Shown here piece by piece: positions 50,101 through 56,278 of a DNA stretch of 64,000 bases (positions are counted from its first letter, which is position 1; each line of letters starts with the position of its first letter). This DNA comes from Heligmosomoides polygyrus polygyrus (Eukaryota; Nematoda; Chromadorea; Rhabditida; Heligmosomidae): NCBI GenBank assembly GCA_947396885.1, contig OX377206.1, positions 91,695,960 through 91,759,959 on the forward strand, read 5' to 3'. Position numbers and translations under genes: made by a program. The notes beneath the pieces are model-generated. The model was not told where the DNA came from. It did not search any database and worked only from the letters and a program-made list of their open reading frames with translations.

Positions 50101-53100
50101 CAGTCTGTGGAGCATATGCAGAGAAAAGATGATACCGCCGCCGTTCTGCAGCGATTACGACCTTCATCAAGCGGTCATTGAAACGTTCCACGCTTGCAAT
50201 CGCGTCTCGGAACCGTTCTGAGACGATTATGCCAACACCGCTGGTGGTCCTGGGACTGCCACACAGAACGGCTTTGTAGCCTCGGCCTATGTCCCTTGAC
50301 TTGCTACAGGACCACCTCGTCTCCTGCACCGCACACAAGTCAATCTTCCTTCGCTCCAGTGCCTCTGCCAACTCAAAGGAGCGGCCCGACAACGTACCCA
50401 CATTCAGCGTTGCCACGCGGGTCTTGCTTACGTTGCGGGACTTTTGGACTAGCTCAGTTTCCCCCCGATGCCGTCCTCGCATCAGGGACCCTCGCATACT
50501 TTTCACACTCGCCGGGCTTTGCGAGTGCGCGTCGGCTCCCGCGGACGCCGTAGCATTATCTCGTGAAACATTCAGCACCATCAGCCATATGATGTGACAT
50601 GGGCTGTTCGTAGGCCGGCCTGTCACTAGGGCCTGTCGCCTGCATTCGAGTGTCCGTGTTCAGCTCGGCTCGCAAAAGCGAACAGTTTCCAGTGGCACCA
50701 CGTGGAGGAACGGACATCGCCACCATAAAGGTGTGTACTACTTAGTATTTTTAAAATTCACATTCTTATTCACGGCAATGTGGTCCCCAACTTAAGGATA
50801 AGGATAAAGGACGGCGTTACTCAATCCCTTGTGGGATGCGCCAAGCATACTACTTCTACGGGATGTCGTGGAGGCGATGTGAATGCGTATTTGGCCATAC
50901 AATGACTTGCGGTGGCCAACCGATGAACAAGTCAGCGCTCTATCCTTCCCAGACAAGTCTGGTACCAATTCATCGACCCCGGACGGATGAAATGCTTGGT
51001 TGGCCTGGGCGGGAAATCCGAACCAGGAACCTGGCATCGGGTGCAGGCGACAGCTGGCGCCTCCTCCGACAGCGCTCCACGCGCCCTAGGTCTCCAATTT
51101 ACACAAATAAATTACATAATTACGAATTGAAATGAAAACGCTCTCTTGAACAGAGTAACTATAAAACGAGATTCATACTTCAGATGCCGGGTGACGCGGC
51201 GATGCGTCATACTTCAGACGCCGCCCAATCGATACGGGACGACTTCAAAAGAAGTCCATCCGTATCGATTGGGCGGCGCAGACGATCGATGAGCTTTCGT
51301 CAAAAATCAATAATATCGATCGGTGTTGGTGGACTGGTTGATATTGTCTACTCGTGGTGGAGCTCCTCCAGCACCATTCATACTGAGCGATTCCCTCCCT
51401 AATTGGTTGTCTTTGGGTGTCAGTCAATAAATACAAGATTTGTATGGCTTAATTACAGCGCTTTCACGTGGGTGCCGGTACGATGGGCAGAACTTTTCTC
51501 TTGGTGTGGTGACCAGATTTCGGTGTATCGACAAATAGATGACCACCGTTGTCCAGCTCCGTGCGAACGCATCCAAGTCACAGTTCTCGGGTAGGGCCCA
51601 CTTATGGGTGAACGACTTCTTGATGTATGCGTTCTCGGTCTTCACCTCCTGTCCCTTCAGTTGTCAGGTCACGTCCATCCAGATGGCCTTTGAGTTGATC
51701 TGGCGTGAAGTAGGAGACGTCGAGCGACACGGCGAATTTCTTCTCGCCATTCACCACCTCTGTCCGACGTGCAGTCTCGAGTGGTCGGCATCTCTCCAGT
51801 ACGACATGATCTCTCCGTTGTCCATCCATCGATCCATCTCTCGCACCAGCCCGAGTCGATCGAATCGATCGCCCCGTCTCAGTGGCTCTTCACCGATGCG
51901 CTCGAGAGTACACATGGGGAAGGCGACTGTGACTAACTACTTTCAAAGTTGTATATTTAAACCAGTCATTATTGCTCAACTGATCAAGACTGAATACTGA
52001 ACTGTGAATCAATACATTCTACCATCTTTTCCGCGTCGTCCAGAAACGATCAATAATATCGATCGATTGGTGACTATTTTATTTACGTAATACGAAAGAT
52101 GTTCAACGTGTTGCATTTCAACGGCCATCGGACGGAGTCACGACATGACGCACGGATTCCCTCAGTTATATATAGTAGTATGCTATATTTGTATTTTTCA
52201 ATGCGCTGGACCAAGAAAAAGAAGTCGTAGATTCGTTCTCCTATTCATCATCAGAAATATTTAGCACAAAAACAAACAAGCAGAAGTTGTAGAAACAACA
52301 CGACTGTGGTATTTTTCGGAGAAGACCCTTGTAATACTTGGACACATTTCCCCTTGCCCCCATTTTGTGCTCCGTTTAAGTGTAGAAGAGCTTCGGTTTG
52401 GGAATGGGAAGGAAATCTGGAACATGGCCAAGGCTGGCATGGCCGGACCCGCCATCCAGCATGCCGACCTCCGTCGGCGATCGAGGATCAGAGGCATTGT
52501 TCCATAGACGATGCTATCGAAAATTGGGTGGGCCGGTCAGATGTTGCCGTTCGCTGGCGCCGGCTGGTCACGAGCTGTAACTGCCTGGATTCCCCGAGGT
52601 ATCAAAAGAGCACCACGACGCCCACCAAGGCCTTGGTCGGATTCCTCGGTGAGAGTTCTGAACGAACGTTTTCACGCTCTTCTTCTCCCTCGAGCGGGGA
52701 GAATCTACTGGACCACTTTGGCAGGCAACATTCGGGAATGGAAACGTTGCTGGCGCTCTCTCGAGGATTAGGACGGATCGACAGGTGGTACAGTTGATGC
52801 TGAAAATGTAGCGTAGGGAACGTCTCTCGTCCGGCAAATCACCAACCAATATGTGGACAGTTCACAGCACCATGTGGCCGACAGGACAGCTTTTGACGTA
52901 TGGATTTGTTAGGGAATGTGATCAGATGTTCTGGATCCGTTTTATTTTACAGGATTCGGTCGAAAGGCAGATTCCAATCATACTCGTCGGCAACAAATGC
53001 GATCTTCGAGCTGATCTAGGTGTTGTGGTTTCGAATCATGATGGAGCTTCTCTAGCAGCTGTACGTTTCGAATTTTACACCGTTTTCGTTTTGAATTAAC

Positions 53101-54565
53101 AGAGTAGATACACAAAACGTCGGAGTTCTGCTCGTTAGAGAGTATAGACTGTCTGATGTCAAATAAACGTGGTTGGTACGCAATGCACAAGAAGGAAGTC
53201 CCTAGAAAGCTAACAAGGAAAGGTTACTAGCTGACCATGGGACTTTGAGATGAGACGTATATCACTGGGTGCGGCTTCAAACGCTGATTCTAAATATGTC
53301 TTCCAATTCTTTCGAACGCATCTACGCACGGAGCTGTGGACCATTTTCGGTTTGCCATGTGAGCCTACTGTCTGCGCGCAGAGTCCACCAATCACAAGAG
53401 AGCCCGCTCAAGTAGGGTGGAAACTGCGCTGGCATTCGAGCATTGGTGGCGTAGGTGATAGAGGAGTGGTGTGGCGAAATAGGATGATTGTGGTTCGACT
53501 CCCCGGCAATGCAGGGCTTTTGCACTTCCTCTATCAGATCAGGCTTCTGCTCTTCGCAAACATGACCTGTCCATCAGTTGCACGATTGAATAGAAATAGA
53601 CGACCTGAATCTTTTGAGGGGGATCATAGGAAAGTGAAAAGAGCACGAACACGATGAACTTCTGAACTGTCCCAGCTAGGCAATTACAAAGAAAGGTCCT
53701 CTTGTAGGTTTTATTACTTATTACATGACCGAACCATGTAGATGCACAAAAAGTGTGATCTGAGACGAAAACAGCTCGCAAACATTTGAATAAACTAACA
53801 GTGAAAATTCAACAATAATTTTTTAGAAGATCTAGCACAGTACTATATGTGTCCGATAAGTTTTTGACAGCAGTGAGCATGATAGGAATAGGATTTTTTG
53901 CTGAGATAATCAGGACCGGCCTGATTAACAAAGAAGAATTTTCATGCATTTTTCCTTACAGTGCCGATGACTAACCGGCGAGTTTTTCTTTTCTTGTATC
54001 CCCCTCTCTACTTCTCTTATTTTTCAGAAAATGGGTGTTTTATTTATGGAAACTAGTGCACTGGATGGAAGCAATGTTGACGGCTCAATGCTAGCTCTGA
54101 CAAGGTGACCACTCTTTCGTTGTCTTTTTTAATGATGAATTAAGCATTCTGTTAACCACGAAGAGGCCACCATTAGAAAAGCTGAAAACTCCGACGGATT
54201 TAAATTTTCTGTGAGCTTAAACCTCATATTCAGTCCTAGCCCTAGTTTATGCTTGCGCCGCTGCGCGGCGCGGCACGATGGACGGGATAGATATCGACCG
54301 GGCGGCGCAAAAAATCGATATCTATGGCGATCGTGGCCAAGTATAAACTAGGGCTTAGGCATCGCATTTTCCGCAAGTTTTCACGAATGACTATCTGTCC
54401 AGACGACAACAAGAAGTCAAAGACATTCAATTCTGATTCATTTCTGTGAGGAAACTTTTTAGGGAGATGATGGCCGTCGAGGACGTAGATGTTCGAGCTG
54501 CTGGTGTAGTCCTCTCACCAAGATCCAAGCCAGCTAGTGGATGTTTCAAGTGCAGCAAAGGGTAA
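32603..54565 (+). CDS. rsef-1: Large Rab GTPase with EF hands and coiled coil (RASEF/rsef-1 ortholog), 17 coding exons
   Basis: Exons assembled by GT/AG sites and phase: 32603-32707, 32857-32965, 35076-35215, 36859-36950, 37007-37156, 38966-39056, 39175-39339, 40617-40752, 42794-42924, 42982-43111, 43170-43252, 44974-45109, 45178-45259, 47475-47589, 52953-53060, 54028-54104, 54463-54565. They sum to 1953 nt, exactly 650 codons plus TAA, with every junction in phase. Domain order is EF-hand pair (residues about 1-60), acidic linker, coiled coil (about 150-373), Pro/Ser/Asp-rich linker, Rab GTPase (about 456-620). This order is the RASEF/Rab44/CRACR2A family: Ca2+-responsive Rab proteins acting in vesicle traffic. 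AATAAA lies at 54730-54735. The frame is open upstream to 32402 and a pyrimidine-rich acceptor ends at 32459, so a further 5' exon or a trans-splice site is possible. I chose ATG 32603 because it directly precedes the EF hand. Splicing is inferred from sequence only. Confidence 0.9.
33071..33282. mobile_element. MITE family B in rsef-1 intron 2
   Basis: GGTACATGTCTTGAATGTGC to CACTTTCGCGACATGGACC, inverse ends with CCAATGCTG/CAGC.TTGG subterminal text. Confidence 0.75.
33645..34081. mobile_element. MITE family A, long form, in rsef-1 intron 2
   Basis: GGATCTATCCTAGTCC plus a G run at left; a C run plus GGACTAGGATAGTTCC at right. The interior resembles 10686-11071 (AAATCGCCGC; GGAGCCGCTC). 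Confidence 0.82.
34661..34856. mobile_element. MITE family B in rsef-1 intron 2
   Basis: GGTATATGTCGCGAAGGTGA to CGTTTTCGCGACATGCACTG. The interior has AGCCAATCATAACCAAG as in the other copies. Confidence 0.8.
35076..43252 (+). CDS. rsef-1: rsef-1 exons 3-11: linker, coiled coil and Pro/Ser linker
   Basis: Nine exons: 35076-35215 and 36859-36950 encode an acidic, low-complexity linker. Exons 37007-37156, 38966-39056, 39175-39339, 40617-40752 and 42794-42924 encode charged heptad-type coiled coil rich in Glu, Lys, Gln and Leu with no proline over long stretches. Exons 42982-43111 and 43170-43252 encode a Pro/Ser/Asp-rich hinge before the GTPase. Short introns are 56 nt (36951-37006), 57 nt (42925-42981) and 58 nt (43112-43169). 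The coil is expected to mediate self-association and effector contacts, as in RASEF. Exon 3 is the least secure call: it rests on open frame, splice sites and phase, not on recognised homology. Confidence 0.82.
35368..35462. repeat. Perfect palindrome, 46-bp arms, 3-bp spacer
   Basis: Arms 35368-35413 and 35417-35462 are exact inverse complements (ends ATGTTTAAAATGTTTAAATA; centre GAATTCTT-TTC-AAGAATTC). A third, direct partial copy (AAGCGGACGCGAAATGAATT) lies at 35330-35364. It is in rsef-1 intron 3. Confidence 0.95.
35531..36760 (-). mobile_element. Tc1/mariner-superfamily relic (maT-like) in rsef-1 intron 3
   Basis: Ends ACAGGGTGGTCTACATGAAG and, inverted on the right, ACAGAGTGGTCCCCATAAAG define about 1.23 kb. 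The minus-strand transposase (35817-36452) is broken. Confidence 0.7.
35817..36452 (-). pseudogene. maT/Tc1-like transposase relic
   Basis: A frame of 211 residues starts with a basic helix-turn-helix region ([20 protein letters not shown]), continues with [14 protein letters not shown] and [12 protein letters not shown], and reaches [12 protein letters not shown]. In the family this last site is FQQD.AP.H, so the second catalytic Asp has been replaced, and the first looks displaced. After it the frame turns to nonsense. DD37D-type nematode elements (maT) are the closest family I can name from memory. Confidence 0.65.
37204..37394. mobile_element. MITE family C in rsef-1 intron 5, copy 1
   Basis: GTCGTGAATGTGGTATACATG to the inverse end ATAGGCCACATAACGAC. 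Confidence 0.7.
37831..38070 (-). mobile_element. Diverged SINE copy in rsef-1 intron 5
   Basis: GGCTGCGCCGCGCACTCTA through a degraded head (CGCCTCCTCCGAC). Tail not evident. Confidence 0.65.
38278..38573 (-). mobile_element. Diverged SINE copy in rsef-1 intron 5
   Basis: AAAGGGTAAGAGGGTAAAG tail remnant, GGGATGCGCCATGCATTC body start, head remnant at 38540-38573. Confidence 0.65.
38718..38902. mobile_element. MITE family C in rsef-1 intron 5, copy 2
   Basis: GGTCGTTAATGTGGCCTACA to TGTAGGCCACATTAGCGACC; GAACGTGCC/GGCACGTTC lies inside both arms. Confidence 0.8.
39356..39425 (-). mobile_element. SINE fragment in rsef-1 intron 7
   Basis: About 65 bp of body (CCACGCATTCTACTTCTGCG) directly after the exon 7 donor. 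Confidence 0.5.
39998..40076. repeat. AGT/AAT microsatellite
   Basis: Imperfect AATAGT repeats in rsef-1 intron 7. Confidence 0.8.
40093..40186. repeat. Perfect palindrome, 46-bp arms, 2-bp spacer
   Basis: Arms 40093-40138 and 40141-40186 are exact inverse complements (outer AATCGACCTGCTAACC; centre TTTATCTA-CA-TAGATAAA). It is in rsef-1 intron 7 and rich in ATCGAT. Confidence 0.95.
41428..41740. repeat. Degenerate short repeat around GACACGTCTTCTGAATTC
   Basis: GACACGTCTTCT, GACACGTCTTCTGAA, GACCCGTCTTCTGAA and GACACGTGTTCTGAA recur with SSE- and SEV-like coding in one frame. It lies in rsef-1 intron 8 and is not joined to the gene model by phase. Confidence 0.5.
42057..42230 (-). mobile_element. 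SINE copy lacking the tRNA head
   Basis: Tail (AAGGAT)n and body to CCCAGACAAGTCTGG, then unrelated sequence. A 5'-truncated copy in rsef-1 intron 8. Confidence 0.8.
42573..42770. mobile_element. MITE family A, short form, 23 bp before rsef-1 exon 9
   Basis: GGATCTATCCTAATCG plus a G run at left; a C run plus CACTAGGATAGGTCC at right. The interior matches the copy at 44678-44866 (AATGTGGTGTCTT). Confidence 0.82.
43566..43640 (-). mobile_element. SINE 3' fragment
   Basis: AAAAGATAAGATGATAAGGA to GATGCGCAACGCATTCTA; only the 3' end is left, in rsef-1 intron 11. Confidence 0.55.
44128..44296 (-). mobile_element. SINE 5' part
   Basis: Head and first half of the body (GACCCCGGAGCGACGGAAGG to the degraded head at 44296), in rsef-1 intron 11. 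Confidence 0.75.
44678..44866. mobile_element. MITE family A, short form, before rsef-1 exon 12
   Basis: GGTCCTAGCCGGAGGGGCAT at left; ATGCCCCCTCCCGACTAGGA then TAGATCC at right. It ends about 107 bp before exon 12. Confidence 0.78.
44974..54565 (+). CDS. rsef-1: rsef-1 exons 12-17: Rab GTPase domain
   Basis: Exon 44974-45109 carries the P-loop GEAAVGKS (residues 463-470). Exon 45178-45259 carries switch I and WDTAGQER (DTAGQE about 511-516). Exon 47475-47589 carries the segment ending in the conserved VRDWIDTIK helix. Exon 52953-53060 carries NKCD (569-572). Exon 54028-54104 carries METSA (599-602). Exon 54463-54565 ends in CFKCSKG and TAA. All five G motifs are intact, so GTP binding and hydrolysis are expected; the Gln of DTAGQE is present. 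The tail has cysteines at 644 and 647 followed by Ser-Lys-Gly, not a terminal CC or CXC, so prenylation is uncertain. The intron after exon 14 is over 5 kb and holds an RTE element, a SINE and a heat-shock pseudogene. Confidence 0.93.
45754..46843. mobile_element. Palindromic element in rsef-1 intron 13, host of a nested insertion
   Basis: CTATTGTATTTTCACGACTC on the left and the inverse of GAGTCGTGAAAGCACAATAG on the right. The arms continue with GTCGAGGAGAG.TCGAAAAA and a TTTGGG.TGC segment. Confidence 0.75.
45776..46134. mobile_element. Nested element with GGGCCCGGATTCATCAA ends
   Basis: GGGCCCGGATTCATCAAG at 45776 and TTGATGAATCCGGGCCC near 46133 are inverse ends. It interrupts the left arm of the element at 45754-46843; removing it restores the CGACTCC-AG-GTCGAGGAG reading of that arm. 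The interior is rich in GGGTAT/ATACCC. Confidence 0.78.
47584..47598 (+). repeat. RTE target-site duplication, left copy
   Basis: ATAAAGGTGTGTACT. The first six bases are the last two codons of rsef-1 exon 14 and the rest is its splice donor. Confidence 0.93.
47608..49542 (-). CDS. RTE reverse transcriptase
   Basis: A 644-residue open frame contains a complete non-LTR reverse transcriptase. Palm motifs are [12 protein letters not shown] (motif A Asp), [10 protein letters not shown] (motif B) and LLYADDVML (catalytic YADD). Fingers motifs include NYRPIRLLS, and a C-terminal thumb with GHVLR follows. The true coding start is upstream in the endonuclease frame; residues before VREKKRLYH are probably out of frame. 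The stop lies at 47608-47610, only about ten bases before the end of the element. All catalytic residues are present, so only the upstream frameshift breaks the polyprotein. Confidence 0.93.
   Translation of the reverse strand: MLRVPNSALRNRDGVRSISRHGCGLTREKVREKKRLYHAFLGDKAADKWRLYQEAKKAAKKAVAVARATHYDDVNGKLESRDGERFLYRLAKVRHRQTEDVEKFFGINDENGHLLMDRKKVLNRWRTYFEEVSTVEFAHPSIPSSPPVYGPVQKITVEEVEAALKKMKPGKATGPDDLAADLWKSKSWYPTKWLATFFNQVIAEKKVPDIWQRSTTIPIWKKKGSPADCTNYRPIRLLSHSMKIFERIVDGRIRDTVQLSTNQCGFVAGCGTVDAIHAVRLLIEKHREKQKPVHLAFLDLEKAFDRVPREVIWYALRKHGVPEELIEWVRILYSCPKSRVQAAAGTSMEFPISIGVHQGSALSPLLFVVVMDAISRDLQQPVPWTLLYADDVMLASEDKIELQRQVQAWCDRLERFGLKLNVKKTEYMTTDEDESSSIKVNGIELPRTSVFKYLGSAIASDGGLLVEANSRVSAAWSKWRSLTGVLCDKKIPERLKSKIYRAVIRPVAIYGAECWPVTKEIERRLSVMETKMLRWTAGVTRLDRVRNDSIRQRFGVTPIFEKMREARLRWYGHVLRAKGDTVRKTGLNLDVPGRRSRGRPKQRWLDTLHQDLKMAGLHPDQAFDREKWRQHSRKADPATKRDKR
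49412..50626 (-). CDS. RTE endonuclease domain (craniofacial-development-protein-2-like)
   Basis: This 404-residue open frame carries an exonuclease-endonuclease-phosphatase fold. Visible motifs are TLNVGTL (Asn near 75), AVQETRW (catalytic Glu near 102), [22 protein letters not shown] and TQHRPL, which cover the metal-binding and catalytic positions. In RTE elements this enzyme nicks the target so that reverse transcription can prime there. Database proteins of this type are often labelled craniofacial development protein 2. The frame runs past the join to the reverse transcriptase into nonsense at its end, so the two enzymes were originally one polyprotein and a small indel near 49465 now separates them. 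Confidence 0.9.
   Translation of the reverse strand: MTGRPTNSPCHIIWLMVLNVSRDNATASAGADAHSQSPASVKSMRGSLMRGRHRGETELVQKSRNVSKTRVATLNVGTLSGRSFELAEALERRKIDLCAVQETRWSCSKSRDIGRGYKAVLCGSPRTTSGVGIIVSERFRDAIASVERFNDRLMKVVIAAERRRYHLFSAYAPQTGCSERAKDEFWSLLDEKTAEVPSQDVIIVAGDLNGHVGAAKDGYSCHGGFGFGSRNADGERILEYAESHDLTIVNTRFRKRESHLISFYSGNSKTQIDFVLVRNRDQGLVTDAKVVPYETVATQHRPLICTMRITPPMFKQVERSGPSRIKWWQLKENEAAVTSRIRLPTVTTVDETWQIATDAILNAARSELGTTKPGRRKVDKQAWLWTNERKSPREEEIVPRIPRR
50725..50739 (+). repeat. RTE target-site duplication, right copy with duplicated splice donor
   Basis: Identical 15 bases to 47584-47598. It recreates the exon end and donor AAG|GTGTGT about 3.1 kb downstream. Confidence 0.93.
50796..51086 (-). 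mobile_element. tRNA-derived SINE copy in rsef-1 intron 14
   Basis: Full-length inverted copy. Flanks GGTCCCCAACTTA and GGTCTCCAATTTA look like a 13-bp target duplication with two changes. Confidence 0.88.
51220..51277. repeat. Palindrome with CCGCCCAATCGATACGG arms
   Basis: GCCGCCCAATCGATACGG and its inverse surround GACTTC-AAAA-GAAGTC. It is in rsef-1 intron 14 between a SINE and the heat-shock pseudogene. Confidence 0.85.
51464..51915 (-). pseudogene. Small heat-shock protein (HSP20/alpha-crystallin) pseudogene, intronless
   Basis: Reading the minus strand from ATG at 51915 gives an sHSP-like N-terminal region ([18 protein letters not shown]). After a frameshift near 51761 come [18 protein letters not shown] and [14 protein letters not shown], the alpha-crystallin core. 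After another near 51652 comes [20 protein letters not shown]. After a third near 51566 come [14 protein letters not shown] and a tail [10 protein letters not shown] with the I/L-P-I motif that docks sHSP oligomers, then TGA. The full extent is about 150 codons, normal for nematode sHSPs. It lies antisense in rsef-1 intron 14 with no intron. Three frameshifts argue for a dead, perhaps retrocopied gene; indel errors in a noisy assembly are the alternative. Confidence 0.85.
52390..52775 (+). mobile_element. Fragment of a second non-LTR retrotransposon (RT C-terminal region)
   Basis: In one frame with a stop, the + strand reads [11 protein letters not shown], then [43 protein letters not shown] and [15 protein letters not shown]. 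This is the typical C-terminal tail of LINE reverse transcriptases (I.WAGH.LR, GRPP.RW.D, W...A.DR..WK). It differs from the RTE copy next door, so it comes from another family. It is truncated at both ends and disabled, and lies in rsef-1 intron 14. Confidence 0.75.
53445..53515 (+). pseudogene. Possible tRNA-derived fragment
   Basis: An exact B-box GGTTCGACTCC with flanking CCCCGGC lies downstream of GGCGTAGGTGATAGAGG, a poor A-box candidate. No full cloverleaf was found. Confidence 0.25.
54238..54355. repeat. Palindromic element, about 118 bp
   Basis: AGCCCTAGTTTATGCTTG versus CAAGTATAAACTAGGGCT, with GCGCCG and ATCGATATC in the middle. It lies in the last rsef-1 intron, about 110 bp before the terminal exon. 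Confidence 0.8.
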
Positions 54566-54729
54566 TATGTAGCGTCGGTATTCTGCTTCGCGTATAGTCT
54601 TAAGCTGTTCTTTTTATGTACACCAACATTCAACAGCTCCTCGGTGCACATACGATTTGATGTAGCTAGAGAACATGAACTGTGTTGCCTTCGGTATTCA
54701 AGTAATGTGGTACATGTTGGTTTGTTATA

Positions 54730-54735
54730 AATAAA
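54730..54735 (+). terminator. rsef-1: Polyadenylation signal of rsef-1
   Basis: AATAAA lies 165 nt after the rsef-1 stop codon in AT-rich DNA. It supports the gene ending at the exon with TAA at 54563-54565. Confidence 0.6.
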
Positions 54736-54819
54736 GAGTTTCGCTCAACGTGTACTGGACTGGAGAGGCATCATAGGATAACCACTATACCTAACCACTT
54801 GCTACCGTGGCAGTGTGCC

Positions 54820-54966
54820 AGCGCCTGCTCACTTCATCCGAAAAGTCGTTCCGCCCAGCTTCTCGGATGACGTGAGCAGGCGCTGAGTGACGCTAGAGAA
54901 GGGTCTCTATGGTCTACCCTCTAGCCTGGTTCTGGCTCTTCGAGCGCAGACCCAGGCTAGAGGAGG
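54820..54966. repeat. Two adjacent hairpins
   Basis: AGCGCCTGCTCAC/GTGAGCAGGCGCT (54820-54882), then CTCTAGCCTGG/CCAGGCTAGAG (54918-54965). Probably small palindromic elements just downstream of rsef-1. Confidence 0.75.
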
Positions 54967-55235
54967 GACTCTAGGATGCGGTGCAAAAACGCAGCAACGT
55001 AGAATGCCATCGCGGGCATACAAGACATCCATCGAATTCCCACGTGGACGCCGACGCGATCCACGACCCAACGGCACAGCCACACGCTATAGTATCACAG
55101 GCTGATGAGCAAACCTGCACATCAATCCGCGACCCCATGGAATGCATCAGTAGAAAGTGGTTAGTTTTAAGTAAGACCGCATCACAGCAAGCAAAGTTAG
55201 TTTACTTGCTGTTAAACCTGTTTACTAAGCATAAC

Positions 55236-55257
55236 AATATATATATATATATATATA
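55236..55257. repeat. (AT)n microsatellite
   Basis: About ten AT units in otherwise unassigned DNA. Confidence 0.85.
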
Positions 55258-56204
55258 CATGAACTCAACTGCCAACCACCCTCTCCTAACAAAAATCGAT
55301 ATCGACAGACATTGATTGGCCGATTGATACTGTTCGCTTGTTCAAGCGTCTGTCAATGACTACACTGTACACACAGACCATTATGCTGCGTGATACCCTT
55401 CTTAATCGGTATTGAACAGAGGTTGGTAATGGTTGGAAATAGGTTGGAAATTCTTCCCCTGCCATTAGTTTTCCGCGGACTGGTGGGTAGACAAACACGG
55501 ACCGAGGCGGACTAGGTTGAAATAACGTAGCTGCGGTTGATGAACGACTGTGATCTGCCGATGCGAAATTCATGATCTACATGATCATCATTGCGACGCT
55601 TTCTGAGACGGTGGCCGGATACGACGCATCGAATCGCGGTCAGCGGACGCCAAATTCGCGATGTACACGCTAAATTACGCCCAATTATTGCCGAAATTTG
55701 GACGTGTTTTGGAACGGAGCTGAATACGGTCCTCCTCGTTACATCAACGAATCCTGATCTCCAGATGTCACACACATTCGTGATCTACACGCTAAACCAC
55801 TACCATTGGCGAAACTATGACGTTATGACGCGTTTCAAGTCGATGGCTGGATACGGCAGTGCTGCCGAGCGTACATGAACGAATCATGGTCTAAGAGCGT
55901 AAACGACATGAAAACCAAGACATTTCTTTCCTTTCCATCCTTTTTGACATTCATAGTTGGTATGACGCCTACATGGTTTCACTCTTTCACAATCGGACTT
56001 ACAAGGGAAGGGTCTGAAGCGTATGACTGAACGGGAAGAGCGAGTCATTTAGGAAGAGTCGCCACTCCTTAATTAGTAGAAAAATGTGTTTCTTTTTTGT
56101 AAAGTCATTAGTCCCATGGAGTATGGGGTCCTTGAATTTACAATGGAATCAGCGCCTCACGAGTTCGGGCTCTTGAACCCCCGCGATGTCCCTCATGGCA
56201 AGGT

Positions 56205-56278
56205 GCTCAGAGCGCAGCGGATAGTGACGTTGCTCCATGCGAGGGAGATCAGGGGTTCGATCCTCCTGCGATGCTGTA
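56205..56278 (+). pseudogene. Possible tRNA-derived fragment
   Basis: GCTCAGAGCGCAGCGGATAG followed by GGGGTTCGATCCTCC has the order and spacing of internal pol III boxes. The acceptor stem does not pair convincingly. Confidence 0.35.

Larger units (their letters stand above)
47599..50724 (-). mobile_element. Near full-length RTE-type non-LTR retrotransposon in rsef-1 intron 14
   Basis: The element is about 3.1 kb, antisense to rsef-1, and bounded by the 15-bp direct repeat ATAAAGGTGTGTACT (47584-47598 and 50725-50739). Its 3' end has almost no UTR: the stop codon is followed by an (AGA)n tail. It encodes an apurinic-type endonuclease followed by a reverse transcriptase, as in RTE elements, with one frameshift between them near 49465. 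The intact target duplication and mostly open frames mark a recent insertion. Confidence 0.93.

Noticed and set aside
47801..50553. Plus-strand frames of 60-137 codons across the retrotransposon
   Set aside because: Shadows of the minus-strand endonuclease and reverse transcriptase.
52306..52797. 163-codon frame on + as a new gene
   Set aside because: It is the wrong frame of a LINE fragment; the neighbouring frame holds the recognisable reverse transcriptase tail.
53250..53657. 135-codon frame on + in the rsef-1 intron
   Set aside because: No domain and no splice fit to the Rab exons; overlaps a tRNA-like fragment.
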